Assembly (NCBI GenBank): GCA_963701735.1
Contig: CAVPBI010000026.1
Location: 372,001 to 436,000 of the forward strand
Direction of reading: 5' to 3'
DNA length: 64,000 nucleotides
Origin: CAWABB01 sp963701735
Lineage (GTDB): Bacteria; Bacteroidota; Ignavibacteria; UBA10030; UBA6906
Shown piece after piece: positions 1-7,966 of this stretch (positions are counted from its first letter, which is position 1; each line of letters opens with the position of its first letter). Under the pieces are notes generated by a model. The model had not been told where the DNA came from. It searched no databases and worked only from the letters and a program-made list of their open reading frames with translations. The translations under genes were made by a program, and so were the position numbers.

Positions 1-1702
1 CACCTTCTTTGCGGACCGCCGCGACACCGAACGGAAGCAGGTAGTCCGGCCCCGGTTCGGGCCTGGACGCGAAGCTCTGGCGGTACAGTCCCTTATGCTC
101 GAGGAACAGCACGGGGTCATGTTCGCGGCACGCGGTCTTGAGCAAGCCCTTCGCATCGGCGGCGTTCGACGGATACACGACGCGAATACCCGGGATGTGC
201 GTGAAGAACCCGTCGATCGACTGGCTATGATAGAGGCCGCCGTGGATGTAGCCACCCACCGCGACGCGGACCACGAGCGGGCACGACCACTGGTTGTACG
301 ATCTGTACCGGAGCATGGCCACTTCGTCGCGCAGCTGCATGAACGCGGGCCAGATGTAGTCCCCGAACTGAATCTCGACGACGGGCCGGTAGTCGCCGCG
401 CACCGCGAGCCCGAAGGCCGTCCCGACGATGCTGGCTTCCGCCAGCGGAGAGTTGAACACCCGGTCCGGTCCGAATTTCGCCGTCAGCCCTCTGGTCGCC
501 GTAAACACTCCGCCCTTATCCCCCGCAACGTCCTCGCCGTAGACGAGCATCTTCGGATTCCGCTGGAGCTCTTCCGCCAGGGCGTGGTTGATGGCGTCGA
601 CCATCACGACGTTTGATCCGGAGTGCTGCGGCTCGACGAACCCGGCCGCGGGCACCGCCGTTTCCGGCGCGTACACGTACGCCGTCACCTCCGAGGCGTC
701 CGGGGAGCCTTCCGCTTCCGCCGTCTCCGCGGCGCGGTTGACGCGCTGCAGCATCTCGGTCCTGATCCCTTCGATGTCGGACGCGGTCAGGATCTTCCGC
801 TCGATGAGCAGCGACTCCAGCTGCGGGATCGGGTCGCGCTTGCTCTCTTCCGCCAGCTCCTGCGGATCGCGATACTTCCGCTGATCATCGGACGACGAAT
901 GCGGGAGCAGCCGGACAGTTTCGGCTTCAATCAGGCACGGTCCTTCGCCGTTCCGCGCCAACGCGACCGCCTCGGCCCCGACGTTGTACATCGCGCGGAA
1001 GTCGCACCCGTCGACCCGGAAGCGGTGGAGGCCCTCGTACCCTTCGACAACCTCATAGATCGATCCGCCCACGATCTGCTCGCTCGCGGGGACGGAAATT
1101 GCGTACCCGTTGTTCTGCACGACGAAGATGACGGGAAACTTGCCGCGGACCGCCCAGCTCACCGCTTCGTGGAATTCACCCTCGCTCGTAGCGCCTTCGC
1201 CGGACGAGACGTACACCACCTCATCGGTTCCATCCCACCTGGAGCCCATCGCGGTTCCGACCGCCTGCAGGTACTGCGTGCCCGTCGGGCTCGACTGGGC
1301 AACGATCCGCAACCGCTTGTGTCCGTAGTGGGACGGCATCGAGAAGCCGTTGCTGCTCGGCCCGCCGCGCCGATGGAGCGACTCGAGGAAGACCTCCTCG
1401 ATCGTATAGCCGTACTGGAGGGAGAACGCGAGATCCCGGTAGTAGGGATAGGCCCAGTCGTGCCCGGGCCGCATCGCCAGCGCCATCGCGACCTGCGCCG
1501 CTTCATGCCCGGACCCGCCGATATGGAAGAAGACCTTCCCCTGCTTCAGGAGGATGAGGATCTTGCTGTCGACGACCCTGGCGGCAAGCATGGTCTGGTA
1601 CGCGCCGAGCAGCTGTTCGCGCGTGAGCGCGTCGAACGCCGTCCCGTGCGCTGTCGCGGGCTTGCCCCTGGCCGCCTGGATGCCTGACGTCGGTGTCGCC
1701 AT
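1..1702 (-). CDS. 2-oxoacid (branched-chain type) dehydrogenase E1, fused alpha-beta subunit, 3' end outside window
   Basis: Thiamine-diphosphate enzyme that decarboxylates a 2-oxoacid and passes the acyl group to lipoyl-E2. The reverse strand translates without a stop from ATG at 1702 to the window edge, 567 codons. The first ~350 residues are E1-alpha-like, with a ThDP motif SSGEGATSEGEFHEA followed by QNNGYAIS. From about residue 365 an E1-beta domain begins (MVDAINHALAEELQRNP, then VYGEDVAGDKGGVF and PLAEASIVGTAFG). A single chain with both halves is typical of the 2-oxoisovalerate dehydrogenase E1 fusions of Bacteroidota-like genomes; pyruvate as substrate cannot be excluded. It starts 3 bases after lipB ends, so lpdA-lipB-E1 is probably one operon for a lipoylated dehydrogenase complex. 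The E2 gene is not visible. The C-terminus lies beyond base 1. Confidence 0.88.
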   Translation of the reverse strand, partial: MATPTSGIQAARGKPATAHGTAFDALTREQLLGAYQTMLAARVVDSKILILLKQGKVFFHIGGSGHEAAQVAMALAMRPGHDWAYPYYRDLAFSLQYGYTIEEVFLESLHRRGGPSSNGFSMPSHYGHKRLRIVAQSSPTGTQYLQAVGTAMGSRWDGTDEVVYVSSGEGATSEGEFHEAVSWAVRGKFPVIFVVQNNGYAISVPASEQIVGGSIYEVVEGYEGLHRFRVDGCDFRAMYNVGAEAVALARNGEGPCLIEAETVRLLPHSSSDDQRKYRDPQELAEESKRDPIPQLESLLIERKILTASDIEGIRTEMLQRVNRAAETAEAEGSPDASEVTAYVYAPETAVPAAGFVEPQHSGSNVVMVDAINHALAEELQRNPKMLVYGEDVAGDKGGVFTATRGLTAKFGPDRVFNSPLAEASIVGTAFGLAVRGDYRPVVEIQFGDYIWPAFMQLRDEVAMLRYRSYNQWSCPLVVRVAVGGYIHGGLYHSQSIDGFFTHIPGIRVVYPSNAADAKGLLKTACREHDPVLFLEHKGLYRQSFASRPEPGPDYLLPFGVAAVRKEG

Positions 1703-1705
1703 CGG

Positions 1706-2443
1706 TTAGTCCTCCACCGTCCCGCCGGCCGCAGCAACGGCCTTCCTGCCGGCAAGTCGATCAAGTTCGTCCTCTGTCACCCACCGGATCTCCGACGAGA
1801 AGCCCTCTGCCAGGTTCCTGGCGATCGCCGGCTCCACCTCCTCGAGCGCAACGTCACGGCCGAGGAGGCGATGCATGGAGGTGACACCCTTTTCAAATAT
1901 CCCGCACGGTATGATTCTGTCGAACTTCGTGAGATCCGTCCTGACGTTGAGTGCGAAGCCGTGCATCGTGATCCACCGGGACGTGCGCACCCCGATCGCA
2001 CAGATCTTCTCCCCGCCCACCCACACGCCTGTATACGACGGATGGCGCCCCGCGGCGATCCCGAACTCGAGGAGCGTGCGGATCACCGCCTCTTCGAGCA
2101 TGCGCAGGTAGAGATGCAGGTCCGACCCGTGGCGGGCGAGGTCGAGAATGGGATAGCCGACGAGCTGGCCGGGACCGTGGTACGTGATGTCGCCGCCGCG
2201 GTCCGTGTGGACGACGGCGACTCCCGTTCGTGACAGCTCCTCGTCCGTGGCCAGCAGGTGGCGGTCGTCGCCGGAGCGGCCGATGGTATAGACGTGGTCG
2301 TGTTCGGTCAGGAGCAGGATATCGGGAACCGCGCCTTCTGCGCGGGCGCGTGCGAGCCGGCGCTGAAGATCCCAGCATTCGCGATACTCCGTCCTCCCAA
2401 GGCGCGCCGCGAGCATCGGATCAGATGTTGATTGCCTCGCCAT
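1706..2443 (-). CDS. lipB: Octanoyl-[acyl carrier protein]:protein octanoyltransferase LipB
   Basis: Transfers octanoate from acyl-ACP to lipoyl domains, the first step of lipoate assembly on dehydrogenase E2 proteins. The 245-residue product has the family landmarks in order: HTDRGGDITYHGPGQLVGYPI near residue 80, the lysine-containing GGEKICAIGV near 145, and the catalytic cysteine in IIPCGIFEKGVTS near 180. The start overlaps the end of lpdA by 23 bases, which suggests translational coupling. The stop is 3 bases from the E1 start. Its position between LpdA and E1 fits its role, because both belong to complexes that need lipoyl groups. LipA is not in this window. Confidence 0.95.
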   Translation of the reverse strand: MARQSTSDPMLAARLGRTEYRECWDLQRRLARARAEGAVPDILLLTEHDHVYTIGRSGDDRHLLATDEELSRTGVAVVHTDRGGDITYHGPGQLVGYPILDLARHGSDLHLYLRMLEEAVIRTLLEFGIAAGRHPSYTGVWVGGEKICAIGVRTSRWITMHGFALNVRTDLTKFDRIIPCGIFEKGVTSMHRLLGRDVALEEVEPAIARNLAEGFSSEIRWVTEDELDRLAGRKAVAAAGGTVED

Positions 2444-3818
2444 AGGCAGCGGCGGCGGCCTCCATGATCGCTTCGCTCAGCGTCGGGTGCGCGTGCACCG
2501 CGCCGAAGATCGACTTCCCTGTGGCTTCGAGCCGCTTGGCCAGCACGAGCTCCGCAATGAGCTCGGTCGCCTCCGACCCGAGGATGTGCGCACCGAGCAG
2601 CTCCCCGTATTTCGCGTCGAAGATCAGCTTCACCATCCCCTCGGTCTCGCCGATCGCCAGGGCCTTGCCGAGCGGGCGGAACGGAAACCGGCCGATGGTC
2701 ACCTCGTGCCCTTCGGCCTTCGCCTTCTCCTCGGTCAGCCCGACGCTCGCGACCTGCGGCTGGCAGTACGTGCACCCCGGGATGGAGCTGTAGTCGATGG
2801 GTTCGGGTCTCTTGCCGGCGATCGCTTCGACGCAATGAATCCCTTCCGCGCTGGCGACGTGCGCGAGCCACGGAGGTCCGATGACGTCGCCGATCGCGTA
2901 GACGCCCTTCACGTTGGTCCGGTAGTCCGCGTCGACCTTGATGTGCCCCCGCTCGACGGCAACGCCAACCGCTTCGAGGCCGAGGTTCTCGACGTTCCCC
3001 CGGACTCCGACCGCCATCAGGACGCGCTCGGCCGTCAGCGTCTTCGACGCGCCGTCAGACAGCACCGTGACGCTCGCCTGGCCTGCCGAGGTCGTGACGT
3101 TCTGTACCGCCGTGCCGGTCAGAATTTCGATCCCCTGCTTCTTGAGGCTCGTTTCGAGCGACTTCGTAATCTCGCGGTCTTCGACCGGGAGGATCGCCGG
3201 GAGCATCTCGACGACGGTCACCTTCGTTCCGAGCGCGTTATAGAAGGAGGCGAACTCGATGCCGATGGCGCCGGCTCCGATGATGATGAGCGATGCCGGC
3301 TGGGCCGGGAGCGACATCGCCTCGGCGCTGGTGATGACGCGATCGCGGTCGATGGTAACGCCGGGGACGGTCCGCGGCCTGGCCCCCGTCGCGACGATGA
3401 TATGCCTGGCGCGAACCGTGGACGTGCTGCCATCCTGCGCCGTCAGGGTGAGCGTCGAAGCATCCTTCAGCGTTCCCGTCCCACGAAGGACCTCGATCTT
3501 GTTCTTCTTCATCAGGTACTCGACGCCTTTGGAGATCCTGTCGGCGATCGAGCGGCTGCGGCCGATGACTTTCGTGAAATCGACCCGGACATTCTCGACG
3601 GAGATCCCCCATTCCTCGGATTTCCGGATCATCGTGAGGATTTCGGCGTTACGGAGGAGGGCCTTGGTGGGGACGCAGCCCCAGTTCAGGCAGATGCCGC
3701 CCAGCCGGTCGCGCTCCACGATGGCGGCTGACATGCCGAGCTGGGCCGCCCTGATTGCGGCAGTGTACCCGCCCGGGCCAGCGCCCAGGACCACAATGTC
3801 GTATTGCCGGTCAGCCAT
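2421..3818 (-). CDS. lpdA: Dihydrolipoyl dehydrogenase (E3)
   Basis: FAD enzyme that reoxidises dihydrolipoyl groups of 2-oxoacid dehydrogenase complexes with NAD+. It shows an N-terminal FAD fold (VVLGAGPGGYTAA), the redox disulfide GGICLNWGCVPTK (Cys43 and Cys48 from the chosen start), an NAD-binding motif IIIGAGAIGIEFA and the C-terminal catalytic HAHPTLSE. The frame is open further upstream to 3917, but ATG at 3818 has a GGAG six bases upstream and begins just before the FAD fold, giving a normal 465 residues. An ATG at 3824 is an alternative start. It heads the lpdA-lipB-E1 group behind a good promoter at 3907-3935. Confidence 0.96.
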   Translation of the reverse strand: MADRQYDIVVLGAGPGGYTAAIRAAQLGMSAAIVERDRLGGICLNWGCVPTKALLRNAEILTMIRKSEEWGISVENVRVDFTKVIGRSRSIADRISKGVEYLMKKNKIEVLRGTGTLKDASTLTLTAQDGSTSTVRARHIIVATGARPRTVPGVTIDRDRVITSAEAMSLPAQPASLIIIGAGAIGIEFASFYNALGTKVTVVEMLPAILPVEDREITKSLETSLKKQGIEILTGTAVQNVTTSAGQASVTVLSDGASKTLTAERVLMAVGVRGNVENLGLEAVGVAVERGHIKVDADYRTNVKGVYAIGDVIGPPWLAHVASAEGIHCVEAIAGKRPEPIDYSSIPGCTYCQPQVASVGLTEEKAKAEGHEVTIGRFPFRPLGKALAIGETEGMVKLIFDAKYGELLGAHILGSEATELIAELVLAKRLEATGKSIFGAVHAHPTLSEAIMEAAAAAYGEAINI

Positions 3819-3906
3819 GGTCATCTCCAAAAACAACAAGAGAGGGAACGCCCGCTCCCTCCCGCTTTCGCGCCGACGGGGATACGCCGCCCGCGATGAG
3901 ACGAAA

Positions 3907-3935
3907 AATATAGTCACAACACCCTAGAAAGTCAA
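3907..3935 (-). promoter_or_regulatory. Sigma-70-type promoter for lpdA-lipB-E1
   Basis: On the reverse strand TTGACT (3930-3935) and TATATT (3907-3912) are separated by exactly 17 bases, about 90 bases before the lpdA start. Five of six bases match the classical consensus at each element. It lies back to back with the smpB promoter. Confidence 0.7.
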
Positions 3936-3956
3936 CGAATTACGGGCGCACGCGCG

Positions 3957-3985
3957 TTGCATTTCCTCGCTGATTTCGGTATACT
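3957..3985 (+). promoter_or_regulatory. Sigma-70-type promoter for smpB-tyrS
   Basis: TTGCAT (3957-3962) and TATACT (3980-3985) are spaced by 17 bases. The smpB ATG begins only 14 bases after the -10 element, so the predicted transcript would have a leader of about 7 bases or none. No Shine-Dalgarno sequence lies before the ATG, only a run of T. Confidence 0.7.
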
Positions 3986-3999
3986 ACGACCGATTTTTT

Positions 4000-4470
4000 A
4001 TGGCACAACCGGCATCGGAGGAGACCTCAGAGCGTGTCGTCACGACCAACCGCAAGGCGCGACACGACTATCACGTCCTCGAGTCTCTGGAGGCCGGGAT
4101 TGCGCTCACGGGGACCGAGATAAAATCGGTGCGGCAGGCTGCGGTAACGCTCAGCGAGGGCTTCGCGCAGCTCCGCAAGGGAGAGATCTGGCTGGTCGGC
4201 GTCCACATCAGCCCCTACAAAGAGGGGAGCTATGCGAACGTGGACCCGATGCGGGAGCGCCGGCTGTTGCTGCACCGGAAAGAGATCCGGAAGCTCGCAG
4301 CCAAGCTTGCAGACAAAGGCACAACCCTGGTCCCCCTCAAGATGTACTTCAAGGGGAACAAAGCGAAATTGCAGCTGGGTCTCTGCCGGGGCAAACGCGA
4401 GTACGACCGGCGGCAGGACATCCGCACACGCGATGCTGAGCGCGACCTTCGCCGCATTCACAGGAGATAG
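4000..4470 (+). CDS. smpB: SsrA-binding protein SmpB
   Basis: Binds tmRNA and delivers it to stalled ribosomes for trans-translation. The product is 156 residues, the usual length, with the family signatures KARHDYHVLESLEAGI near residue 20, LTGTEIKSVR near 36, ISPYKEGSYANVDP near 70 and a basic C-terminal tail (YDRRQ, RDLRRIHRR). It follows a promoter so close that its message is probably almost leaderless. tyrS starts 8 bases after its stop. The tmRNA gene itself is not in this window. Confidence 0.95.
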   Translation: MAQPASEETSERVVTTNRKARHDYHVLESLEAGIALTGTEIKSVRQAAVTLSEGFAQLRKGEIWLVGVHISPYKEGSYANVDPMRERRLLLHRKEIRKLAAKLADKGTTLVPLKMYFKGNKAKLQLGLCRGKREYDRRQDIRTRDAERDLRRIHRR

Positions 4471-4478
4471 CACCACCG

Positions 4479-5708
4479 GTGTTCCCACCTCTGAACGAAC
4501 AGATGGACCTCATCCGCCGGGGCACGGCGGAGATCATCCGCGAGGAAGACCTGGCCCGCAAAATCGAACGGGCCATGGCGACGCAGAAGCCGCTCACGAT
4601 CAAGCTCGGCTGCGATCCGAGCAGGCCGGACCTGCACCTGGGTCATTCGGTCGTCCTCAGAAAGCTGCGCCAGTTCCAGGACCTCGGGCATCACGCCATC
4701 CTTATCGTCGGCGACTTCACGGGGATGATCGGCGACCCCTCGGGCCGCAGCAAGACCCGGCCTCCGCTCACGCTGGAGGAGACCCGCGCCAACGGCCAGA
4801 GCTACTTCGAGCAGGCCACGAAGATTCTCTCCTCGGCGAAGATCGAGATGCTGTACAACTCGGAGTGGCTGGGACCGATGAGCTTCACCGACGTGATCGT
4901 GCTGGGCAGCCGCTACACGGTCGCGCGCATGCTGGAGCGTGACGACTTCGAGCGCCGCTACAAAGCCGGCGAGCCGATCAGCGTGCACGAGTTCCTGTAT
5001 CCACTCGCGCAGGCGATGGACTCGGTGGCGATCAAGGCAGACGTCGAGCTCGGCGGGACGGACCAGAAGTTCAACCTGCTGGTGGGGCGCGACATCCAGC
5101 GCGAGTACGGCCAGGATCCGCAGGTGATCATCACGATGCCGATCCTCCCCGGAACGGACGGGGTGGAGAAGATGAGCAAGTCGCTCGACAACTACATCGG
5201 CATCAGCGAACCGCCGCAGGAGATGTTCGGGAAGACGATGTCCATCCCCGACAATCTCATCCTCGATTACTTCACGCTGGCGACCGATATCCCGCTGGCA
5301 GAGCTGGCGGGGATCAAGCGCGACGTCGCGACGCGGCCGTACGACATGAAGCGGCGGCTCGCCTCTGCGCTCGTGAGCATGTACCACGGCAGCGAGGAGG
5401 CGACGAAGGCGGAAGAGGAGTTTGTCAGACGATTCAAGCCGGCGAAGGGCAAGGACTGGGCGGAGCAGCTTCCGTCGGCAATGCCGGAAGCCAGCATTCG
5501 CGCCGAGGGCCCGCAGGTTGGCGTCCTCGCGCTGCTCACGGAGACAGGCCTGGCCGCGTCCCGGAGCGAAGCCCGACGCCTCGTTGAGCAAGGGGGTGTC
5601 GTCGTGGACGGACAGAAAATCACTGACTGGAACGCCTCGGTCGATCTCGCGGCGCCTGTCGTCGTCAAGGTAGGGAAGCTGAAGTTCGCCCGGGTTTCCC
5701 GGGCCTGA
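4479..5708 (+). CDS. tyrS: Tyrosyl-tRNA synthetase
   Basis: Charges tRNA-Tyr with tyrosine. The 409-residue protein has a class I nucleotide-binding HIGH-like motif (HLGHSV near residue 48), GDFTGMIGDPSGRSKTRPP, the tRNA-contact region and KMSKS near residue 230, followed by a C-terminal S4 RNA-binding domain (LAASRSEARRLVEQGGVVVDG). This is the longer TyrZ-like type. The start is GTG at 4479 with AGGAG about 12 bases upstream; ATG at 4503 is a possible alternative. Confidence 0.95.
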   Translation: MFPPLNEQMDLIRRGTAEIIREEDLARKIERAMATQKPLTIKLGCDPSRPDLHLGHSVVLRKLRQFQDLGHHAILIVGDFTGMIGDPSGRSKTRPPLTLEETRANGQSYFEQATKILSSAKIEMLYNSEWLGPMSFTDVIVLGSRYTVARMLERDDFERRYKAGEPISVHEFLYPLAQAMDSVAIKADVELGGTDQKFNLLVGRDIQREYGQDPQVIITMPILPGTDGVEKMSKSLDNYIGISEPPQEMFGKTMSIPDNLILDYFTLATDIPLAELAGIKRDVATRPYDMKRRLASALVSMYHGSEEATKAEEEFVRRFKPAKGKDWAEQLPSAMPEASIRAEGPQVGVLALLTETGLAASRSEARRLVEQGGVVVDGQKITDWNASVDLAAPVVVKVGKLKFARVSRA

Positions 5709-5753
5709 TCCCGTCTCCATCCATTCACCACCACACTTCAGGAGGATACCGCG

Positions 5754-6299
5754 GTGTACGTTCCAACCAGACTCTTTTTCACCAAAGGGGTCGGCCGCCA
5801 CAAAGACTATCTCCAATCGTTCGAGCTCGCCTTGCGCGACGCGAAGATAGAAATCTGCAACCTGGTCACCGTCTCGAGCATCTTCCCGCCCGGATGCAAA
5901 CGGATCAGCCCGGAAGAGGGGCTGAAGGCGCTGCAGCCCGGTCAGATCACATTCGCCGTGATGGCGCGGAACGCCACCAACGAGCCGAACAGGTTGATCG
6001 CCGCCTCGATCGGGGTGGCACTGCCCGCGGAGACATCGTCATACGGGTACCTCTCGGAACACCACCCGTTCGGCGAGACGGACGAGCGGGCCGGCGAATA
6101 CGCCGAAGACCTTGCCGCGACGATGCTCGCGACGACGCTGGGAGTGGAGTTTGATTCCCAGGCGGCGTGGGACGAGCGGGAGAAGGTGTACAAGATGAGC
6201 GGCAAGATCGTCCGCAGCTTCAACATCACGCAGTCCGCGGAAGGGCACAAGGACGGTATCTGGACAACCGTCATTGCCTGCGGGATCCTCCTGCCATAA
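5754..6299 (+). CDS. pdaD: Pyruvoyl-dependent arginine decarboxylase
   Basis: Decarboxylates arginine to agmatine, the first step of polyamine synthesis, using a pyruvoyl group made from an internal serine rather than pyridoxal phosphate. The 181-residue proenzyme contains the self-cleavage region NLVTVSSIFPPGCK, with the Ser41-Ser42 bond as the expected cleavage point. Downstream conserved parts include ITFAVMARN and SYGYLSEHHPFG. GTG start at 5754 with a strong AGGAGG nine bases upstream. It sits 45 bases after tyrS and before a strong hairpin. Agmatine-processing genes are not seen here. Confidence 0.92.
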   Translation: MYVPTRLFFTKGVGRHKDYLQSFELALRDAKIEICNLVTVSSIFPPGCKRISPEEGLKALQPGQITFAVMARNATNEPNRLIAASIGVALPAETSSYGYLSEHHPFGETDERAGEYAEDLAATMLATTLGVEFDSQAAWDEREKVYKMSGKIVRSFNITQSAEGHKDGIWTTVIACGILLP

Positions 6300-6305
6300 A
6301 ACACG

Positions 6306-6339
6306 CGCGCCCCGTCCCGCTGAAGCGGGACGGGGCGCG
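6306..6339. terminator. Strong hairpin between convergent genes
   Basis: Perfect 15-base-pair GC-rich stem (arms 6306-6320 and 6325-6339) with a TGAA loop, just after the decarboxylase stop and before the end of the opposing lytic transglycosylase gene. There is no clear T-run on either side. It probably ends or stabilises both transcripts. Confidence 0.75.
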
Positions 6340-6365
6340 AACACTTGCCTGAAGCGACAGGACGA

Positions 6366-7106
6366 TCAGTTGAGCGCGAGCTTCATCTGATCGTAGGACC
6401 GCATGATGTTCTCCACGTAGCTGATGGTTTCGTTGGCGTTCCCGAACCATCCCGCCCGCGGCCGCTCCTGTTCCCACACGTTCTTGTGGAGCGTATAGTA
6501 GCGCTTGGACAGCAGCGGAAGCGCGGTCTTGATCGACTCCCACCGCCCTGGATCGTCGTGGAGGTATGCCGCGAGCTCCTGGGCGTCATAGACGCGTGCG
6601 ATGCCAGCATTGTACGCCGCCAGCGAGAGCTTCAGCCGCTCTTCCTCCTCCAGCCCGTCAAAGTAGTTGTACAGCTGCCGGAGATAGTAGATCCCGCCAC
6701 GGATGTTCTCCGAGGGGTGGTCCAGATCCTCAATTCCGAGCTGTTCCGCGACCTGGCCGCCCGTTGTTGGCATGATCTGCATAAGGCCGCGCGCGCCCTT
6801 GTGGCTCTCGGCGTCGCTTGAATACCCTGACTCCTGCTTCATGACCGCCAGCATCAGCCGCCAGTCAAATCCGTACCGTTCCGCATTCGCCTTGATAACG
6901 TGCCCGTACTCCTGAATAGTCATACGGGTCGCGGGATCCAGACGGGGGGTCTGCACAGCCTGGGCGGAGATAGCAGTACCTTGCGAATTCGCCGTATTCT
7001 CGGCATGCGCCTCCGTTTTGATGTTGCGGAGGGCATTTTCGCCCATGGGGGTACAACCCACCAGAATCAATGGTAACAGTAGAATTGTCGTAAGGACTGA
7101 CTTCAT
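6366..7106 (-). CDS. Lipoprotein lytic transglycosylase (SLT domain)
   Basis: Cleaves peptidoglycan glycan strands. The N-terminus is a lipoprotein signal ending in the lipobox LILVGC, so the enzyme should be membrane-anchored in the periplasm. The SLT domain covers roughly residues 65-190: catalytic glutamate in MKQESGY, then GARGLMQIMPTTG, NIRGGIYYL and LSLAAYNAG. The C-terminal NETISYVENI is typical of the soluble-lytic-transglycosylase/MltC group. The start at 7106 has AAGGG just upstream and gives an 18-residue signal; an in-frame ATG at 7121 is an alternative. It faces pdaD convergently across the hairpin. Confidence 0.9.
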   Translation of the reverse strand: MKSVLTTILLLPLILVGCTPMGENALRNIKTEAHAENTANSQGTAISAQAVQTPRLDPATRMTIQEYGHVIKANAERYGFDWRLMLAVMKQESGYSSDAESHKGARGLMQIMPTTGGQVAEQLGIEDLDHPSENIRGGIYYLRQLYNYFDGLEEEERLKLSLAAYNAGIARVYDAQELAAYLHDDPGRWESIKTALPLLSKRYYTLHKNVWEQERPRAGWFGNANETISYVENIMRSYDQMKLALN

Positions 7107-7551
7107 GAATCCCTTTCGCATGTTTCTCTTTTGCCTCCAGCCTCGCCCTATCTCAACACATCAGAGGGGGAACCTGTTCCAGGGAGGACGATCAACTTAA
7201 CGTGTGATAAGGTAAGGAATAGCCAAACCTCAGTCAAGGGAAAACGCAGCCGCTGTGCTCGAACGTGACGGTCGGCACTGCGTTCCGGGGTTACACTCAC
7301 GCATAACGACAACAAAATCAACGAATTAATTTCTCTTCATTGAATTGTCGAAAGTTGAGCGGGTGACGGTGAGGCTCTCCCTCACTCGCCGGACGCCTGC
7401 GGGTTGAAAGAAAACGAAGAGGGGGGATGACCGATGTGATGTCATTGGTCACTGTCCCGTGCCAGGCATAGGCCGCCAGGCCATATGAGCTCCCGATGGA
7501 GGGCCGGGGTGGAGCCGGAGATATTATCAGCCGCAGGGCGGCGGGAGCGGG
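7107..7551. other. Intergenic region between lytic transglycosylase and rlpA
   Basis: About 445 bases without a supported gene. On the reverse strand TTGACT (7232-7237) and TACCTT (7209-7214) are 17 bases apart and could drive the lytic transglycosylase. A small 6-bp hairpin (GTGAGG/CCTCAC) lies at 7369-7385. The frameshifted rlpA reading frame runs into this region as far as 7442, but that stretch does not look like protein. Confidence 0.4.
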
Positions 7552-7966
7552 TCAGTCGGACAGAATCTCGAGCGTGACGCGTGCCGTGCCCGGGCCGACC
7601 ATGGAGATCTCTTCGGCGGCCCCGATACGAGAGGTCGATGATCCTGTCTGACACGAAGGGCCCGCGGTCGTTGATGCGGACGACCACCGACTTGCCGTTG
7701 GAAAGGTTTGTGACGCGGACGCGCGTATTGAACGGAAGCGTCCGGTGCGCGGCCGTCAGCGCGTGCATGTCGTAGGTTTCGCCGTTCGAGGTGGGCCGTC
7801 CGTCGAACTCATCGGCGTAGTACGACGCGATCCCTTCGAGCCTGAGTTCTCCGGGGTCCATCGACGTGTTTGGACGCCCCGCAAACCTGGGCGTGCCGGC
7901 CGCGCAGCCTGCCAGGGCGGCTGCAAAGGCGAGGGCTATTGCGGCGCCCCGCATCGCGACGATCAC
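7552..7966 (-). CDS. rlpA: RlpA-like septal lytic transglycosylase lipoprotein (frameshifted near its end)
   Basis: Double-psi beta-barrel lipoprotein that cleaves denuded glycan at the septum. It has a lipobox (LAGC) and the RlpA signatures GIASYYADEFDGRPTSNGE, TAAHRTLPFNTRVRVTN and VRINDRGPFVSDRIIDLSY. After DLSY the reading frame goes wrong at about 7624-7626. Skipping one base gives GAAEEISMVGPGTARVTLEI and a stop at 7552, exactly the expected family ending. Start GTG 7966 overlaps the manC stop by 4 bases (GTGA); an internal ATG at 7954 is an alternative. The gene ends just after the barrel domain and has no SPOR domain. Confidence 0.85.

Noticed and set aside
2487..3731. Long plus-strand open frame opposite lpdA
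   Set aside because: High-GC antisense shadow; arginine-, aspartate- and glutamine-rich with no domain, while the reverse strand encodes an intact dihydrolipoyl dehydrogenase.
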